DNA of 64,000 bases from Astragalus membranaceus (GCA_039519185.1 CM076850.1:89014270-89078269), one strand, 5' to 3'; numbered from the stretch's first letter, positions 46,100 through 57,761 are shown. Notes: a model not told the origin generated them from the sequence alone. Translations and numbers: made by a program.

Positions 46100-46504
46100 G
46101 TCGTATCCTGATGCTGGCGCCCTCCTGGGCGCCTTGTGCCAAGTGCTACGTTTTGCTGTTGGCGCCCTCCTGGGCACCTTGCTGGACGCTTGTTTGTTCC
46201 TGAGAGTTGGCACCTTCTTGTGTGCCTTTGGTGTTGTTCCTTGCGTGTGTGCGCTAGGTGTCTCCTCGTGGAGCAGGATTTGCGAGACAAGGTTTGGTGC
46301 CCTCATGGGTACCTTGGGCGCCTTGTTGCACAGTGCTGGCTGCCCCCTTGCGAAGGATTTGCTTCCAGACCACCTCCTGCCAGGCGCCCTCATGGGCGCT
46401 GTCTGCTTCATCATTGGCGCCCTGCCAGGCGCCCTCATGGGCGCTGCCTTGGTGCTTGGCGCCCTGCCAGGCGCCCTCATGGGCACTGCTTGCTTCATCA
46501 TTGG
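46100..46504 (-). repeat. GC-rich hairpin repeat array of the Tat element (interrupted part)
   Basis: Repeats of GGCGCCCTCATGGGCGCT and GGCGCCCTGCCAGGCGCC; each is an inverted repeat around a TCAT or TGCC loop. On the element's sense strand they give a repetitive peptide rich in APMRAPGRAP. The array continues at 49,948-50,178 after the insertion at 46,505-49,942 and at 50,711-50,790 after a hAT MITE. Confidence 0.8.
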
Positions 46505-49500
46505 TGTAAGACCCCGATAATTTCTAACTTGTAGGAATTACCAAAATGCACTACTGGCATAAATCAGAGTAACTTCCTTTTTAAATATTGAACACAATCT
46601 AAAACTCGATGCTAAAATCCATCAAGTGCGCTTACCTAACTGAACATGAAATACATAAAATCGTTCCATGCACGCTCAACTAGTGTTCAATACTCAAATC
46701 AGAAAGTCCGCGGAAGCGATTTACAACTTTATAAACATAAGTCGTACAATCGTACAATCTAAGATACAAAAGAGATTGAAATACATAGCATTTCTACTCA
46801 CGAATAGGGTTAAATTGATATTTTGAAATGGTTTTGTTTTCAGTACTATGGTATATGTTTGATCTTCGAAAACTCTGAAACCGAGAAACGTTTTATCGAG
46901 TCAAAAACCGTTTTCGTCGGAAAACGCTATTTTACGATTTATATGAAAATACATATATCTATACCCTGGTTATGCGGTGGAATATGGTCTGAATATTATC
47001 GATAAACTTCTGTTTTCAAGTCTCGGGGCTCATGGGAAGTCTCGGTATAAAGTGGGATCGAATCGAGAGAAAACTGTTTTCGAAACAGCTGAATTTTTAA
47101 CCTTCTGGTGTCCATCGCGTCGCGACCCGTGTCTGTCGCGACGCGACGATGTCAAAATTTTTCAAAGATTTTGGTTCTGTGTAATTTCGCGTCGCGACGC
47201 AGTGTAAATTTTCAGCAAACCTAATTGGAATTGTTTTCGCTATAACTTTTGATCCGGTGGTCCGATCGAAGTGTTTTCAGTTGCGTTTTGAAGCTTATTA
47301 AAAACCCTATTTAAAGGTGTGATTTGAATTCTGAAATGCTCTCTTTTGAAAGAGTTTAACTCATGATTTTGAGAAGCCTTGTGAAGACAAATGGTTTTGA
47401 AAACCGAAACTTAGTACACGTGTGGGTACGCCTATTAAATGGATGGACTGAATATACATTCATATATGTTAATTGAATAATGATTATAACGCTGGATGTC
47501 TAACTATTGAATTCATCTAAACGGGTTATAGATCGATAAAGATATATATTATCTAAAAGGCTTATGTGATTGATCCTTTGGTGATCAAAATGATATAGAT
47601 TATCTAACTCTCGAGAATTGATATGTATTGTCATATATATCGCGTTGGGTGACGACCCGGCCAGTTGCATACTAGGGAGGGTAGTCATGACCCCTTACCT
47701 AGGCCCTGAATGTGTTTTGGCGTGGTCAACTCACGGGTTACCGGTATTCGTGACATTGGTTGCACAATCGGTTTATGCTAAACTAGAACCCTGGCATTAT
47801 TCGGATAGAATTTCGAATTGGGGATTACCGTAGATAATGGGCAAACTAGATTGTCTGGCATTATATCTCGGGGATTACGGTAGATATTGGGCAATCAAGT
47901 TGTCTGGCATTATATCTCGGATTGTGTTAAACTAAAGAAAACTTAATTGTGAACACGATTTACTTGGCATTTCGATTATAGCTTGTGATAGCTAATTATC
48001 TATATTTGATAACGGTTTAATAAATTGAACCGAGTGTTAGTGAGGGGGCACGTCAGGACTCATTGAGAAAATTTGTCTCACCCAATCCATATTTGTTGTT
48101 TTTACAGAGAACAGGTTATAAGGACAGCAGGCGGCACAGTTAGTCATCAGGCTCGAGGAGAAGTTGGAGATGTAATCTTCCATCTATGTCTTGGATTCTT
48201 CTGATGTAGTCTCTGTATTCGGTCTTATGACTCGAACTTGTATCATGTTATTTTTTTTATAGTTTCCGCTGTCTCTTGTAAAGATGTATATCTAAACAGG
48301 AATTTTTATACTCTGATTTATACCAAATTGTATATTTAGGTATTTCTTTGTTAAAGAAATACCGGGGTGTTACATTTGGTATCATGTGATTGTTTGATTG
48401 ATTGTGTTGAATGATTATGTGTTATTTGTTTGATGTTTGATTGATTGTGTTGGACTGGAATTACTGGTTATTGTAACTGTTTTTAAGTCTCGGAGGTCAT
48501 AGAAAGTCTCGGGGTCGAATGGAAAGCGAAACGGTACAAAACGGGTGTTCGAAATGTTGTTTTCAGCCATTTCTGCATCCCATCGCGTCGCGGCCCGTGG
48601 CCATCGCGTCGCGACCTCCCTTATTTTTGCAACGCAAAACTTTCTGTCACTTTTCGCGTCGCGACGGAGCCAGTTCGCGTCGCGACGCTTTGCAGTTTTT
48701 CAGCAAAACACACTGATTTTGTTTTCGCTATAACTTTTGATCCGGTGGTCCGATTTAAGTGTTCTGAGGTGCGTTGGAAAGATTATGAAAAGGTCTAACT
48801 GAATATGTAATTAAAATTGTACAATGCCCTGTTTGGATGTAATTACAATTGTGATTGATGTTAGTTGATGTTCCAAAATCGTGTTGATGTTATGAGATCG
48901 ATTATGACTAAGTTAAGTTTACGTTTTGAAACTGATTGCCTTGTTGTGATTATGCTAAGTATGATTGATGTGATTATGCTTGGACTGACTTGATAGTTGA
49001 GTAGATTAAGTTAATAACTTTAGTAAGCCGTGTGAGATCACCTAATGTTAGTAATCAGATCAGGTTAGTAATTGGATCATGTTAATAATAAGATCATGTT
49101 AGTAATGAGATCATGTTAAGTTAAGCTCAGTATTAAGTTAAGTTCATTTTATGCTCAGTTCATTGTTATGTTCAGATCAGTATTCAGTTTAGGTATATTA
49201 AAATATATACATCAGTTCAGTTAGGGTGACGACCCTATTTTTAGTTTAGTGTGCTAAGGGAGGGGAAGTCATGAGCCCTATGAACCTAGGCCCCATGAGG
49301 GATCCAGCCGATTAGTGGAATGGGTTCACCGGGAGCTTATTTTGCCAAGTGACCGGTGACACGCTAAAAATTCAGTTCAGTTATGTGTTGCCTCTCGCAA
49401 CCGGCTTGAGGGTTATGAGGACAACGTTAGTTCAGCCACATAGTCAATTTTGAGGACTATGATTTATGAGTTAACAATAATGAATCAAGCATAATTGAAC

Positions 49501-49942
49501 CGAGAGAGTTAGTAAGGGGTCTCGATAGAACTCGCCGAGACAAGTTGTCTCACCCAATCCATGTTGTTGTTTTTCAGTGAAGCAGGGAAAGAGTCAGAAG
49601 GCTGTGAGGCATGGCTATGAAGATGCTTGAGGAGTTGCTGACGCTTCTATTTCATTATGCTATGTATTTCAATCTCTTTTGTATCTTAGATTGTACGATT
49701 GTACGACTTTGTTTATAAAGTTGTAAATCGCTTCCGCAGACTTTCTGATTTGAGTATTGAACACTAGTTGAGCGTGCAAGGAATGATTTTATGTATTTCA
49801 TGTTCAGTTAGGTAAGCGCACTTGATGGGTTTTAGCATCGAGTTTTAGATTATGTTCAATATTTAAAAAGGAAGTTACTCTGATTTATGCCAGTAGTGCA
49901 TTTCGGTAATTCCTACAAGTTAGAAATTATCGGGGTGTTACA
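46505..49942. mobile_element. LTR-type element with inverted 286-bp ends (3,438 bp)
   Basis: The borders are TGTAAGACCCC and GGGGTGTTACA, and perfect 5-bp duplications ATTGG flank them (46,500-46,504 and 49,943-49,947). 46,505-46,791 is the reverse complement of 49,657-49,942 at about 97% identity, which is not how a normal LTR element ends. Internally, two diverged direct units (46,980-48,374 and 48,480-49,942) share the blocks CATCGCGTCGCGAC, TATAACTTTTGATCCGGTGG and GTCTCACCCAATCCAT and each ends GGGGTGTTACA. After the first comes TTTGGTATCATGTG, a primer-binding-site-like sequence. No coding region is seen. Confidence 0.82.
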
Positions 49943-50178
49943 ATTGGCGCCCTGCCAGGCGCCCTCATGGGCGCTGCCTTGGTGCTTGGCGCCCTGCCAG
50001 GCGCCTTCATAGGCGCTGCTTGCTTCATCATTGGCGCCCTGCCAGGCGCCCTCAAGGGTGCTGACTTGGTGCTTGGCGCCCTCATGGGCGCTGCTTGCTT
50101 CATCATTGGCGCCCTGCCAGGCGCCCTCGTGGGCGCTGCCTACTTTACCATTGGTGCCCTGCCAGGTGCCCTTATGGG

Positions 50179-50710
50179 TAGGGATGGCAAAACGGCTTTG
50201 ACCCGCCGGCCCGGCCCGCCAACCCGCCAAAAAAAGGCGGGTTGGGTTGGGATATTGTGACCGCTAACCCGCTGAGCCCGCCCCGCCAAAAGGAGAAAAC
50301 CACAGGCTTAAGACAAGAACGGGGAGGGTCAGCCCGCAAGCCGGTTTTTTTTTTGAAAAAAAAAACATCAGAGTCAGACAGACCAGTCCATTTTCTAAGA
50401 AAAATTAGGGCCCAAAATTAGAATTCAACGCACTGCGCACCCCAATGCTATTATTGTTTTATATTTTTATTTCTGTTAAAAAATGCTTTATAAAAAACTA
50501 TTTTAAAAAGGTGGTGAAAAATCTAATTGAAATTGAAATGTTAAAAATAGGTGAAAATTTTGTTCAAAAAAATTGCAAAAAAAAAACTAGGCGGGCCAGT
50601 ATGTTGAGCTCGCGGTTAGTTGGCGGGCCAACCCGCCCCCGCCCCTATTTTAGCGGGCTTTAGGCAAAGCGGGGCGGGGGCGGGGCGGCCGGCCCGTTTT
50701 GCCATCCCTC
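50179..50710. mobile_element. hAT-type MITE (532 bp)
   Basis: The ends are TAGGGATGGCAAAACGG and CCCGTTTTGCCATCCCT(C), with perfect 8-bp duplications CTTATGGG (50,171-50,178 and 50,711-50,718). Subterminal regions carry CCCGCCAACCCGCC / GGCGGGTTGGG repeats. No transposase. It sits inside the GC-rich array of the Tat element. Confidence 0.92.
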
Positions 50711-51051
50711 CTTATGGGCGCTGCCTTGATGTTTGGCGCCCTGGCAGGCGCCCTCTTGCCAGGCGCCCCCTGGGTGCCGGCTTGTGTGGACGTGTGCTTG
50801 GCACTCTGCTTTATTTTTTGTTGCTCATCCCGTCTCTTAGCCTGCTTCTCTTCTTGATGAAATTTCAGGGCTTGCTTGGTGCCGAGGGGAATTGCTTCTT
50901 CCGTCTTCACCATTATCTGTTTGACATCTCCATGATCTTTTAATTTGATCAAGAGGTTCTGGCCGGGAGGCTTGTCACATACCGACCCAACGGGGTTGAC
51001 TTCGATGTCATTGCCCCCTGATTTTTTTATGTTGCATTTTGAAACATCCAA
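50711..51051 (-). pseudogene. Tat element minus-strand coding remnant
   Basis: On -, a frame reads CDKPPGQNLLIKLKDHGD, then VKTEEAIPLGTKQALKFHQE, then a Lys/Gln-rich run and APGKRAPARAP repeats. The family is not recognised; it lies in the element's sense orientation near its 3' side. The sequence GGGGTTGACTTCGATGTC at its start recurs at 52,782 and 52,937, so parts of this region are duplicated. Confidence 0.4.
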
Positions 51052-51327
51052 GCTTCCTCTTTATCTAGCTTGTTCCTTATCGTTGTAACTGGCACGCGTT
51101 GGGTGGCCTCGGGCACTGGTCATCGCCTTGCGCATCTGAATGTATAATCTCATATCGCCTCATGGCAATGTTAACTCTGGGGGGCAGTTTATCAGAATCG
51201 ATCTAAATAATAACTCGCCCATCTGATGTTGTCATGGCGCCCTGCCTCGCCAGCCTGGGCGCAGCCCGTAGGGGTAGGATCTGGCGCCCTTGTGGACGCC
51301 TTTGGCGCCTTGTCACGTTGATCATGG

Positions 51328-51655
51328 AGCCGCCTCTTGGAGCAGGATCTGGCGCCCTCATGGGCGCCTTGTCGCGTTGCCTTGGCTGACGCCTCTTGGA
51401 GCAGGATCTGGCGCCCTCATGGGCGCCTTGTCGCTTTGCCTTGGTTGCCGCCTCTTGGAGCAGGATCTGGCGCCCTCATGGGCGCCTTGGGCGCTTTGTC
51501 ACTTTGCCTTGGCTGCCGCCTCTTGGAGCAGGATCTGGCGCCCTCATGGGTGCCTTGGGCGCTTTGTCGCTTTGCCTTGGCTGCCGCCTCTTGGAGCAGG
51601 ATCTGGCGCCCTCATGGGCGCCTTGTTGCGTTGTCTTGGCTGCCGCCTGTGGCTA
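51328..51655. repeat. Tandem repeat, five units of 59 or 68 bp
   Basis: Units begin GCCTCTTGGAGCAGGATCTG near 51,332, 51,391, 51,450, 51,518 and 51,586. Each contains the hairpin GGCGCCCTCATGGGCGCC. The 68-bp units carry an extra GGGCGCTTT. All three plus-strand frames are open here, so long open frames are by-products. Confidence 0.88.
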
Positions 51656-51850
51656 CCTTGGCTCCCTGCCAGGCGCCCTCCTGGGTGTTGTGTTCTCACT
51701 TGGCGCCCCCCTAGGCGCCCTCTTGGGTGCCGGGCTGAGTGTTCATTTGGCACCCTCGTAGGTGCCTTTGTCCTTGGTTTCTGCTTGTATTTTATTTGTT
51801 GTACTCTTCGCTTATGTTGCTGATTTGTTTTATGTTGTTTTGCAGACAAG

Positions 51851-52811
51851 ATGGCCGCTCCATTTTCCTTTAATGACTTGGCTTCTTAGGCCGGAAGGAG
51901 GAAGCCTTTAGGTGCCGAACCTAATGAGGCAAGCAGTCCAACTCCTGCGGTATCGGCTTCTGTCCGTCCCTTGAAGGGGCCTCGCCTAAGCCTAGGAGCT
52001 CCTAGTCGAGCTGGTAAGGATCCCTCGGTGGCGCCGATGGTTCCACTTGACTCTACTACCCCGGGGGTTCAAAGTAAGTCCAAGCGCAAGAAAAGTTGTG
52101 CCCGTCGCCCCCCTTCAGCGGATTGCCCTTCCCCTGCTAAACGTCCCCCTCTCGTGTCTGACGAAGAAGGTGAAATTTCCTTTACTCCCGATGAGCGCGA
52201 TCACTTCTGGGAGCACCCTTTCGAACTTGCCATTCGTATGGTCAAGGCTGGGGAGAGCCTGCATGCGAAGTGGGGAGCTGAGAAGGGGTGTGGATCTCGT
52301 TCAGGTAGTCCTTTGAGGTGTTTCTTTATGCATTTAACATATCTGTAGGAGGTACTCTTTAACCCTGTTATGTTGTTTTTTCTCTTATGCAGCGGTGAGC
52401 GAGGAGAGGGACCGGCTTGTGTTGGATAAGAATCGACTTCAGGTAGATCTTCATGAAGCTTTGGAATCTGCTCGCCGGACCAAAGAGGCTGCTCGTCACT
52501 ATCAGAAAGACCGGGAGGAGGCCTATGCTGAGAGGGATGACTACAAGAAGAGGATGGAGGAGCTCCAATCTGAATTGGATAGTATGAAGAAACTGAAGGA
52601 TGAGGCTGAGACAAAGGTGCAAATGGTGGCCGGGAAGGCTGTAGACTTTTCCTATGCCGCCGCCTATGATAAGGTGATTAGCCATGTTCAGCGTTTGTAT
52701 GCGGAAGCCATTCTAGAGTCGAGCGTCTTTCAATTTGATCATGATGTTCGGGACGGGAGGATCGTCAAATGCCACTCTAACGGGGTTGACTTCGATGTCG
52801 TTGCCCCCTGA
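51851..52811 (+). pseudogene. Antisense ORF of the Tat element (coiled-coil, gypsy-type transposon protein C-terminus)
   Basis: Exon 51,851-52,304 starts MAAPFSFNDLAS with a stop at codon 13. It continues with a basic KSKRKKSCARRP stretch and DEEGEISFTPDERDHFWEHP. Exon 52,393-52,811 follows a GT-AG intron and is a long coiled coil (SEERDRLVLDKNRLQVDLHE through QSELDSMKKLKDEAETK), then DFSYAAAYDKVISHVQRLYA and GVDFDVVAP. It resembles the C-terminal part of plant putative gypsy type transposon proteins (PF04195-type). It lies antisense to the element, as known for additional ORFs in Tat-lineage elements. One stop and loss of the usual N-terminal domain mark it as decayed. Confidence 0.62.
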
Positions 52812-53299
52812 TTATTTCTTTCAGTCCAGTTGCTTTGATTGTGTAATTTTTCTTTGACTTGTCGAATTTCGTTATGTGTCTTGCTTAATGGAGCCTTGCT
52901 GTCTCCGGGGTGATTTTTGTATTACATTTCACCCCAACGGGGTTGACCTCGATGTCATTGTCCGCTGATATTTATGTTACCTTTTGAAACGTCTATGTTT
53001 CTTCTTTGCCTAGCGTGTTTCTTATGTTTATAATTGGCACGCGTTGGATGGCCTCGGGCACACGTTCTTGCCTTGCGCACCTGAATATACAATTTCATAT
53101 CGCTTCGTGGCAAAGGGCCGTGTTTTGAAGTTGGCTCCTTCGTGGACGCCTTGTGCCATGCCTCCTGATGTTGGCACCCTCCTGGGCATCTTGTGTCGAG
53201 GTGCAAAGTCCTGATGTTGGCGCCCTCTTAGGCGCCTTCCTGGGGTCAGGTGCAAGTCATTGGCTTGCACATCTGTATGTATGATTTCATACCTCCTCG

Positions 53300-53900
53300 T
53301 GGCAGGTTTATTCTGGAGGCAGTTTGTCAGAGGGTCTGAATCTAACTTGCCCATCAGAGGTTGCGATATGTCGCTTCGTGCCCCGTGGCAAAGTTAACTC
53401 TGGGGGCAGTTTATCAGAACTCTGTTTGAATTTAACTCGCCCATCAGAGGTTGCGACACGTTTAAAGTCGCTTCGCGCCTCGTGGCAATGTATACTCTGG
53501 GGGCAGTTTATCAGAATCGATCCAAATTTAACTCGCCCATCAGAGGTTGCGACCATTTTCGAAGCCGCTTCGTGCCTCGTGGTAAAGTTAACACCTTGTG
53601 GTGACTCTGGGGGCAGTTTATCAGAATCGATCCAAATTTAACTCGCCCATCAGAGGTTGCGACCATTTTCGAAGCCGCTTCGCACCTCGTGGTGACTCTG
53701 GGGGCAGTTTATCAGAATCGATCCGAATTTAACTCGCCCATCAGAGGTTGCGACCATTTTCGAAGCCGCGTCGTGCCCCGTGGCAAAGTTAACTCCGGAG
53801 GCAGTTTATCAGAACTCGGTCTGAATTTAATTCGCCCATCAGAGGTTGCGACATGTTTAAAGTCGCTTCGCGCCTCGTGGCAAAGTTCGATATTAACCTG
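53300..53900. repeat. Tandem repeat, six units of 90-110 bp
   Basis: The core TTTAACTCGCCCATCAGAGG recurs near 53,340, 53,430, 53,526, 53,640, 53,731 and 53,826, with GGGGGCAGTTTATCAGAA upstream and GAAGCCGCTTCGTGCC downstream in each. A single outlying unit sits near 51,185-51,230. Confidence 0.88.
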
Positions 53901-54329
53901 CGTCGGTCGGGGGATCTCCTCGATGGCGATCCCCGGTGGTGCCTCTGGTGGATATTGACCTGGTTCCACCGTTGCCCCCCAAGTCGAGATTATCCTGGGG
54001 GATGGTCTTGACTTGACGTTGTCGTTTAGGATGCCCTCGTAGGTTAGGTTGCCCTTACGGCTTGTGTCGTCGTCGGGTCTGCTAGTTTTGTCAGAGGATC
54101 ACAGCAATTATCCTGCTCGTCTATTGATATTTTTTGCTGATTTGCCTTGATCGAGGTGATTGATGGTGAGTATGGACGAGCAACACCGCATTTTCTTTTC
54201 CTCTTGGTCGATTACATTGCACCTAGGGGGCGAGCATAAGAGAGTGTGAGGGCGAGTGGAGGAGAGTGTGAGGGCGAGCAGAATGACACCATCACTTCAC
54301 GCGTTACTTTATTTCCTCTCACGCTCATG

Positions 54330-54700
54330 CATCATTTGATTTTCTCACGTGCTCGCGCACTATGTTATTTGCTTACGTGCTCGTGCACTATTTTATTTTC
54401 TCACGTGCTCGTGCACTATATTTTTTTTGCTCACGTGCTCGTGCACTATGTTTTTTGCTCACGTGCTCGTGCACTATGTTTTTTTTTCTCACGTGCTCGT
54501 GCAATGTTTTTTTTTCTCACGTGCTCGTGCACTATGTTTTTTTTTGCTCACGTGCTCGTGCACTCTTTTATTTCCTTTCATGCTCATGCACTCACATGCT
54601 CATGCATCCTTTAATTTTCTTACGTGCTCATGCACTCTTTTATTTTCTTATGTGCTCATGCACTCACATGCTCATGCATCCTTTAATTTTCTTACGTGCC
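54330..54700. repeat. Tandem repeat of about 28 bp, CACGTGCTCGTGCACTA
   Basis: At least eight units of TCACGTGCTCGTGCACTATG plus a T-run (54,343-54,575) are followed by CATGCTCATGCACTC variants. ACGTGCTCGTGCAC is an imperfect palindrome. All plus-strand frames stay open and yield the long Cys-rich by-product frames. Confidence 0.88.
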
Positions 54701-55299
54701 ACGCTGGCTGCTTCCGTAACAGGATTTGGCGCCCTCCTGGGCGCCTTGGGTGCTGACTTGCCATGGTGCCGTCAGCTTGTTTCCCTTCCTGGGTGCGGAG
54801 ACGTATGAATTGGATTTCGAGCATAACATGAGAATTTTAGCTCTGCTTCTTAGCTTTCCAACGCATGCTTACACGCCTCAATCGGATAAACACAGATGAA
54901 GTTATGGCCTGCAGATTATACATCGCCCTTGTAGGTGGGTATCTCTGGTGTCTGTGACCTCATGGTCTCGTCATTTGCTTGACTTCCGCGCCTTTCTTAG
55001 CGCTTGCTACCCAAGACATCGTGGTCTCATACCTTGGATCCCCGCCAGGTGGGTGCCGTGATCTTGGCTGCTTTGCCTTAGGAAGATGAGGGTGCCATGA
55101 CACCCTTGACTCCCATACTTGGAGAGATGATCTTGGCTTTAGGTTAATGTTGAGGTTGCCCCCTACGATCCAGGCAGTCCCTCCCTGCGTGGTATGTTCG
55201 GTCTCAGACTTGTCTCGCTCCACTCCTGACTATGGAGCTGGACTTTTTTCTTTCTTGATATTCTGCTTTTGTGCTCAAACAACAAAATTCATAACTAGG

Positions 55300-56070
55300 C
55301 CTAGCCTTAGGCTCGAGTCCTGATGCTCTGCTCCTTATTCGGAGTCGCGAGTTTCATCCTCTTCTTCATTCACGTATTGGGCGAGCTTCCCTTCTTCAAT
55401 GTCATCCCTGGGGGTGCTGCATTTGCTGGTACTGTGCCCATAACAAGTCAGATCATCCTTCAGGCTGCCAACCTTGGCCTACTCTTGGTAGGCCATGTTG
55501 TCTTCTTCATAGTCCATGTACTTTTGATGCCTGCGTCGGTCGGGGGATCTTCTCGATGGCGATCCCCGGTGGTGCCTCCGGTGGGTGTCAACTCGGTTCC
55601 TTGACCTTTCTCGAGTATCAAGGGATGCGCGTGAGGAGGTCCTGGAGCAGGAGTCGTGAGGCTGGTAGGTATCATCCGAAGGGGATGGAGGGGTCCCTTG
55701 GAGGTGATGCCTCAAAGTCATCGTTGTTGGAGAAAGGGTTCCCCTGCCAGGCGCCCTCATGGGCGTTGCCTGATGTTGCCATGGCGCCCTGCCAGACGCC
55801 CTCATGGGTGCCAGGCGCCCTCATGGGCGCTGCCTGATGCTGCCCTGGCGCCATACCAGGTGCCCTCCTGGGTGCCGGGTTGGGCATGTCCTCAGCACTC
55901 TGCTGGTCTTCCTGATGCAGCATATCTTGAGTGCGATTGGCCAGGAGATCCGAAAGCGGACTCACATTCGAATGCTGGGCAGGCTGACTGGTACCTTCGT
56001 CAGGTAGGGTTACGACGTTGCCTTACGGAGAATTCCTCTGGTCGGGATGTCGGTACGGCAATGCTTTGAA
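55300..56070 (-). pseudogene. Tat element gag-like remains
   Basis: On -, frames include an Arg/Ser-rich SRNRVDTHRRHHRGSPSRRS stretch, an acidic YMDYEEDNMAYQE, and MSPLSDLLANRTQDMLHQED followed by APGMAPGQHQAAPMRAPG. They lie just downstream of the 5' LTR in the element's sense direction, where gag is expected. Frames shift repeatedly and no capsid or zinc knuckle is recognisable, so this is tentative. Confidence 0.4.
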
Positions 56071-56081
56071 TCCGGGGTCTG

Positions 56082-57650
56082 TGATAAGTCTATTTTTAGA
56101 GTCTTTTTAATAGTTATTTTCATTAAGTTTTTTTAGGTATTTTAATTATATTTTATATCTTTGAACTATTTTACTACATATGTTTGCTTTTTATTTTCAG
56201 GTTTTATTTTGGAGCAAAAGAGAAAATATGAGCTAAAATGAAGAAAAAAGGAAATATTTGAGGAGGAGCAATTTTTAAAGCACTAGACACCCTCATGGGC
56301 GCCAAGGGCCCCAAAAACCGAAAACTGGCCAAGGGCGCCAAGCAGCAAAACTGGCGCAGCACAGGGCGCCAAGGGCGCCAAGCAGCAAAAACTGGCGCAG
56401 AGCCTGCGCACGACCCTGGCACATGTTGCACGACCCTAGTGCAAAACTGGCGCACGACCCTGGCAGATAGGCGCACGACCCTGGTAAAAACTGGCGCAGA
56501 GCCTGCGCACGACCCTGGGTGCACCACGCACGACCCGTGCGTGTTTTCAACTGAAAATGGCCCATTTTGGCAGAACAAGGTGCACGACCCTAGTGCAAAA
56601 CTGGCGCAGAGCAGCCAAAATTGACTGGCCAGGGCGCACGACCCAGGCACATGGGCGCACGACCCTGGCACCAGACAAGTCAATTTTGGCTGCACCCACT
56701 TGCTGATGGCTTTCCCTTGCCACTTGATTTGCCACTTTTTTTATGACCATTTTGCCCCTCCTCTCAAGTGCCTTAGACCTAATATTTTCCTATAAATAGA
56801 GGCTTGATCCTCACTTGTAACCAAGCTTGAATTTTGTTAGAAAATCAATGACAAAGGCTCTATAAAGATTCATGACTTCAATTTACTCTTCATGTTTTTT
56901 ATGATTCTTGTTTATTTACTTTCTTGCCCTTTAAATTCTTGCTATTTATTTTCTTGCCCTTTTTCTTTCCAAATCATTTACTTTCTTGCTCTTTTAATTT
57001 CTTGCACCTTTATTTTCCAAGTCATTTACTTTACTTGCTATTTAATTTCTTGCACCTTTATTTCCCAAGTCATTTACTTTCTTGCCCTTTAAATTCTTGC
57101 TATTTATTTTCTTGCCCTTTTATTTTCCAAGTCATTTACTTTTCTTGCTATTTAATTTCTTGCACCTTTATTTTCCAAGTTATTTACTTTCTTGCACCTT
57201 TATTTTCCTTGCTCTTTAACTTTCCAAGTCAAGTAAATTACTGGCAATTTACTTTTCAAGCAATTTACTTTCTTGTCATTTACAATTCCTTGCTATTTAA
57301 ATTTCTTGCACCTTTATTTTCCTTGCTCTTTAACTTTCCAAGTCAAGTAAATTACTGGCAATTTACTTTCTTGTCATTTACAATTCCGCTATTTATGATT
57401 TTGCACTTTACCGCTTTCTTTTATTTCTCGCTATTTAACTTTATGTTTTCTTCTTTTATTTTCTTTTCTCCTCTTTTGTCTACAATGATCATGAGTGAGT
57501 AGACTTTACTAAAACATTCCTTCTTTCTAAAAACACTTTCTTTTCAGTTAATCAAACTTTGAAAAATTAAATTGGTATTCACTTAGGCTCTCCCTGTGGA
57601 CCGATACTCTTTTATTACGCGATACGACCCGTGCACTTGCGGGGCTATCA
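56082..57650 (+). repeat. 5' LTR of the Athila-type element (1,569 bp)
   Basis: The first third has GC-rich repeats (GGGCGCCAAG, then many GCGCACGACCCTGGCA units). The last third is pyrimidine-rich repeats of CATTTACTTTCTTGC and TTTCTTGCACCTTTATTTTC. CCTATAAATAGAGG at about 56,789 is a probable TATA box. Confidence 0.93.
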
Positions 57651-57761
57651 AGTTTTTGGCGCCGTTGCCGGGGAGGCAGTGATATTGATTAAGTTTTTCG
57701 AAACCGGTTAGACTGAAATTTTATTTTCTTTATTTTTACTTTTTCTTCTCTTGTCCCTCGA

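Noticed and set aside
46088..46534. Ala/Pro/Arg-rich minus-strand protein as an independent gene
   Set aside because: It arises from GGCGCC hairpin repeats inside the Tat element and is cut by a later insertion; at most part of a repetitive gag extension.
51290..51823. Long overlapping plus-strand open frames of 100-177 codons rich in Cys, Trp, Leu and Ala
   Set aside because: They lie in a tandem array with units of 59 or 68 bp where all frames stay open. Composition follows the repeat, not a protein family.
54246..54808. Three overlapping frames with repeated HVLVHY / RARALC peptides
   Set aside because: They are translations of the 28-bp CACGTGCTCGTGCAC repeat in every frame. No start context or family resemblance.
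56204..56695. Minus-strand Cys/Val-rich frame with repeated RVVR and GSCA units, also at 60,641-61,281
   Set aside because: It is a translation of the GCGCACGACCCTGGCA repeats in the LTR.
56892..57502. 192-codon Leu/Phe-rich frame that looks like a membrane protein, duplicated at 61,423-62,033
   Set aside because: It lies wholly within both LTRs in the pyrimidine-rich TTTACTTTCTTGC repeat region; hydrophobicity is a by-product of T-rich codons.
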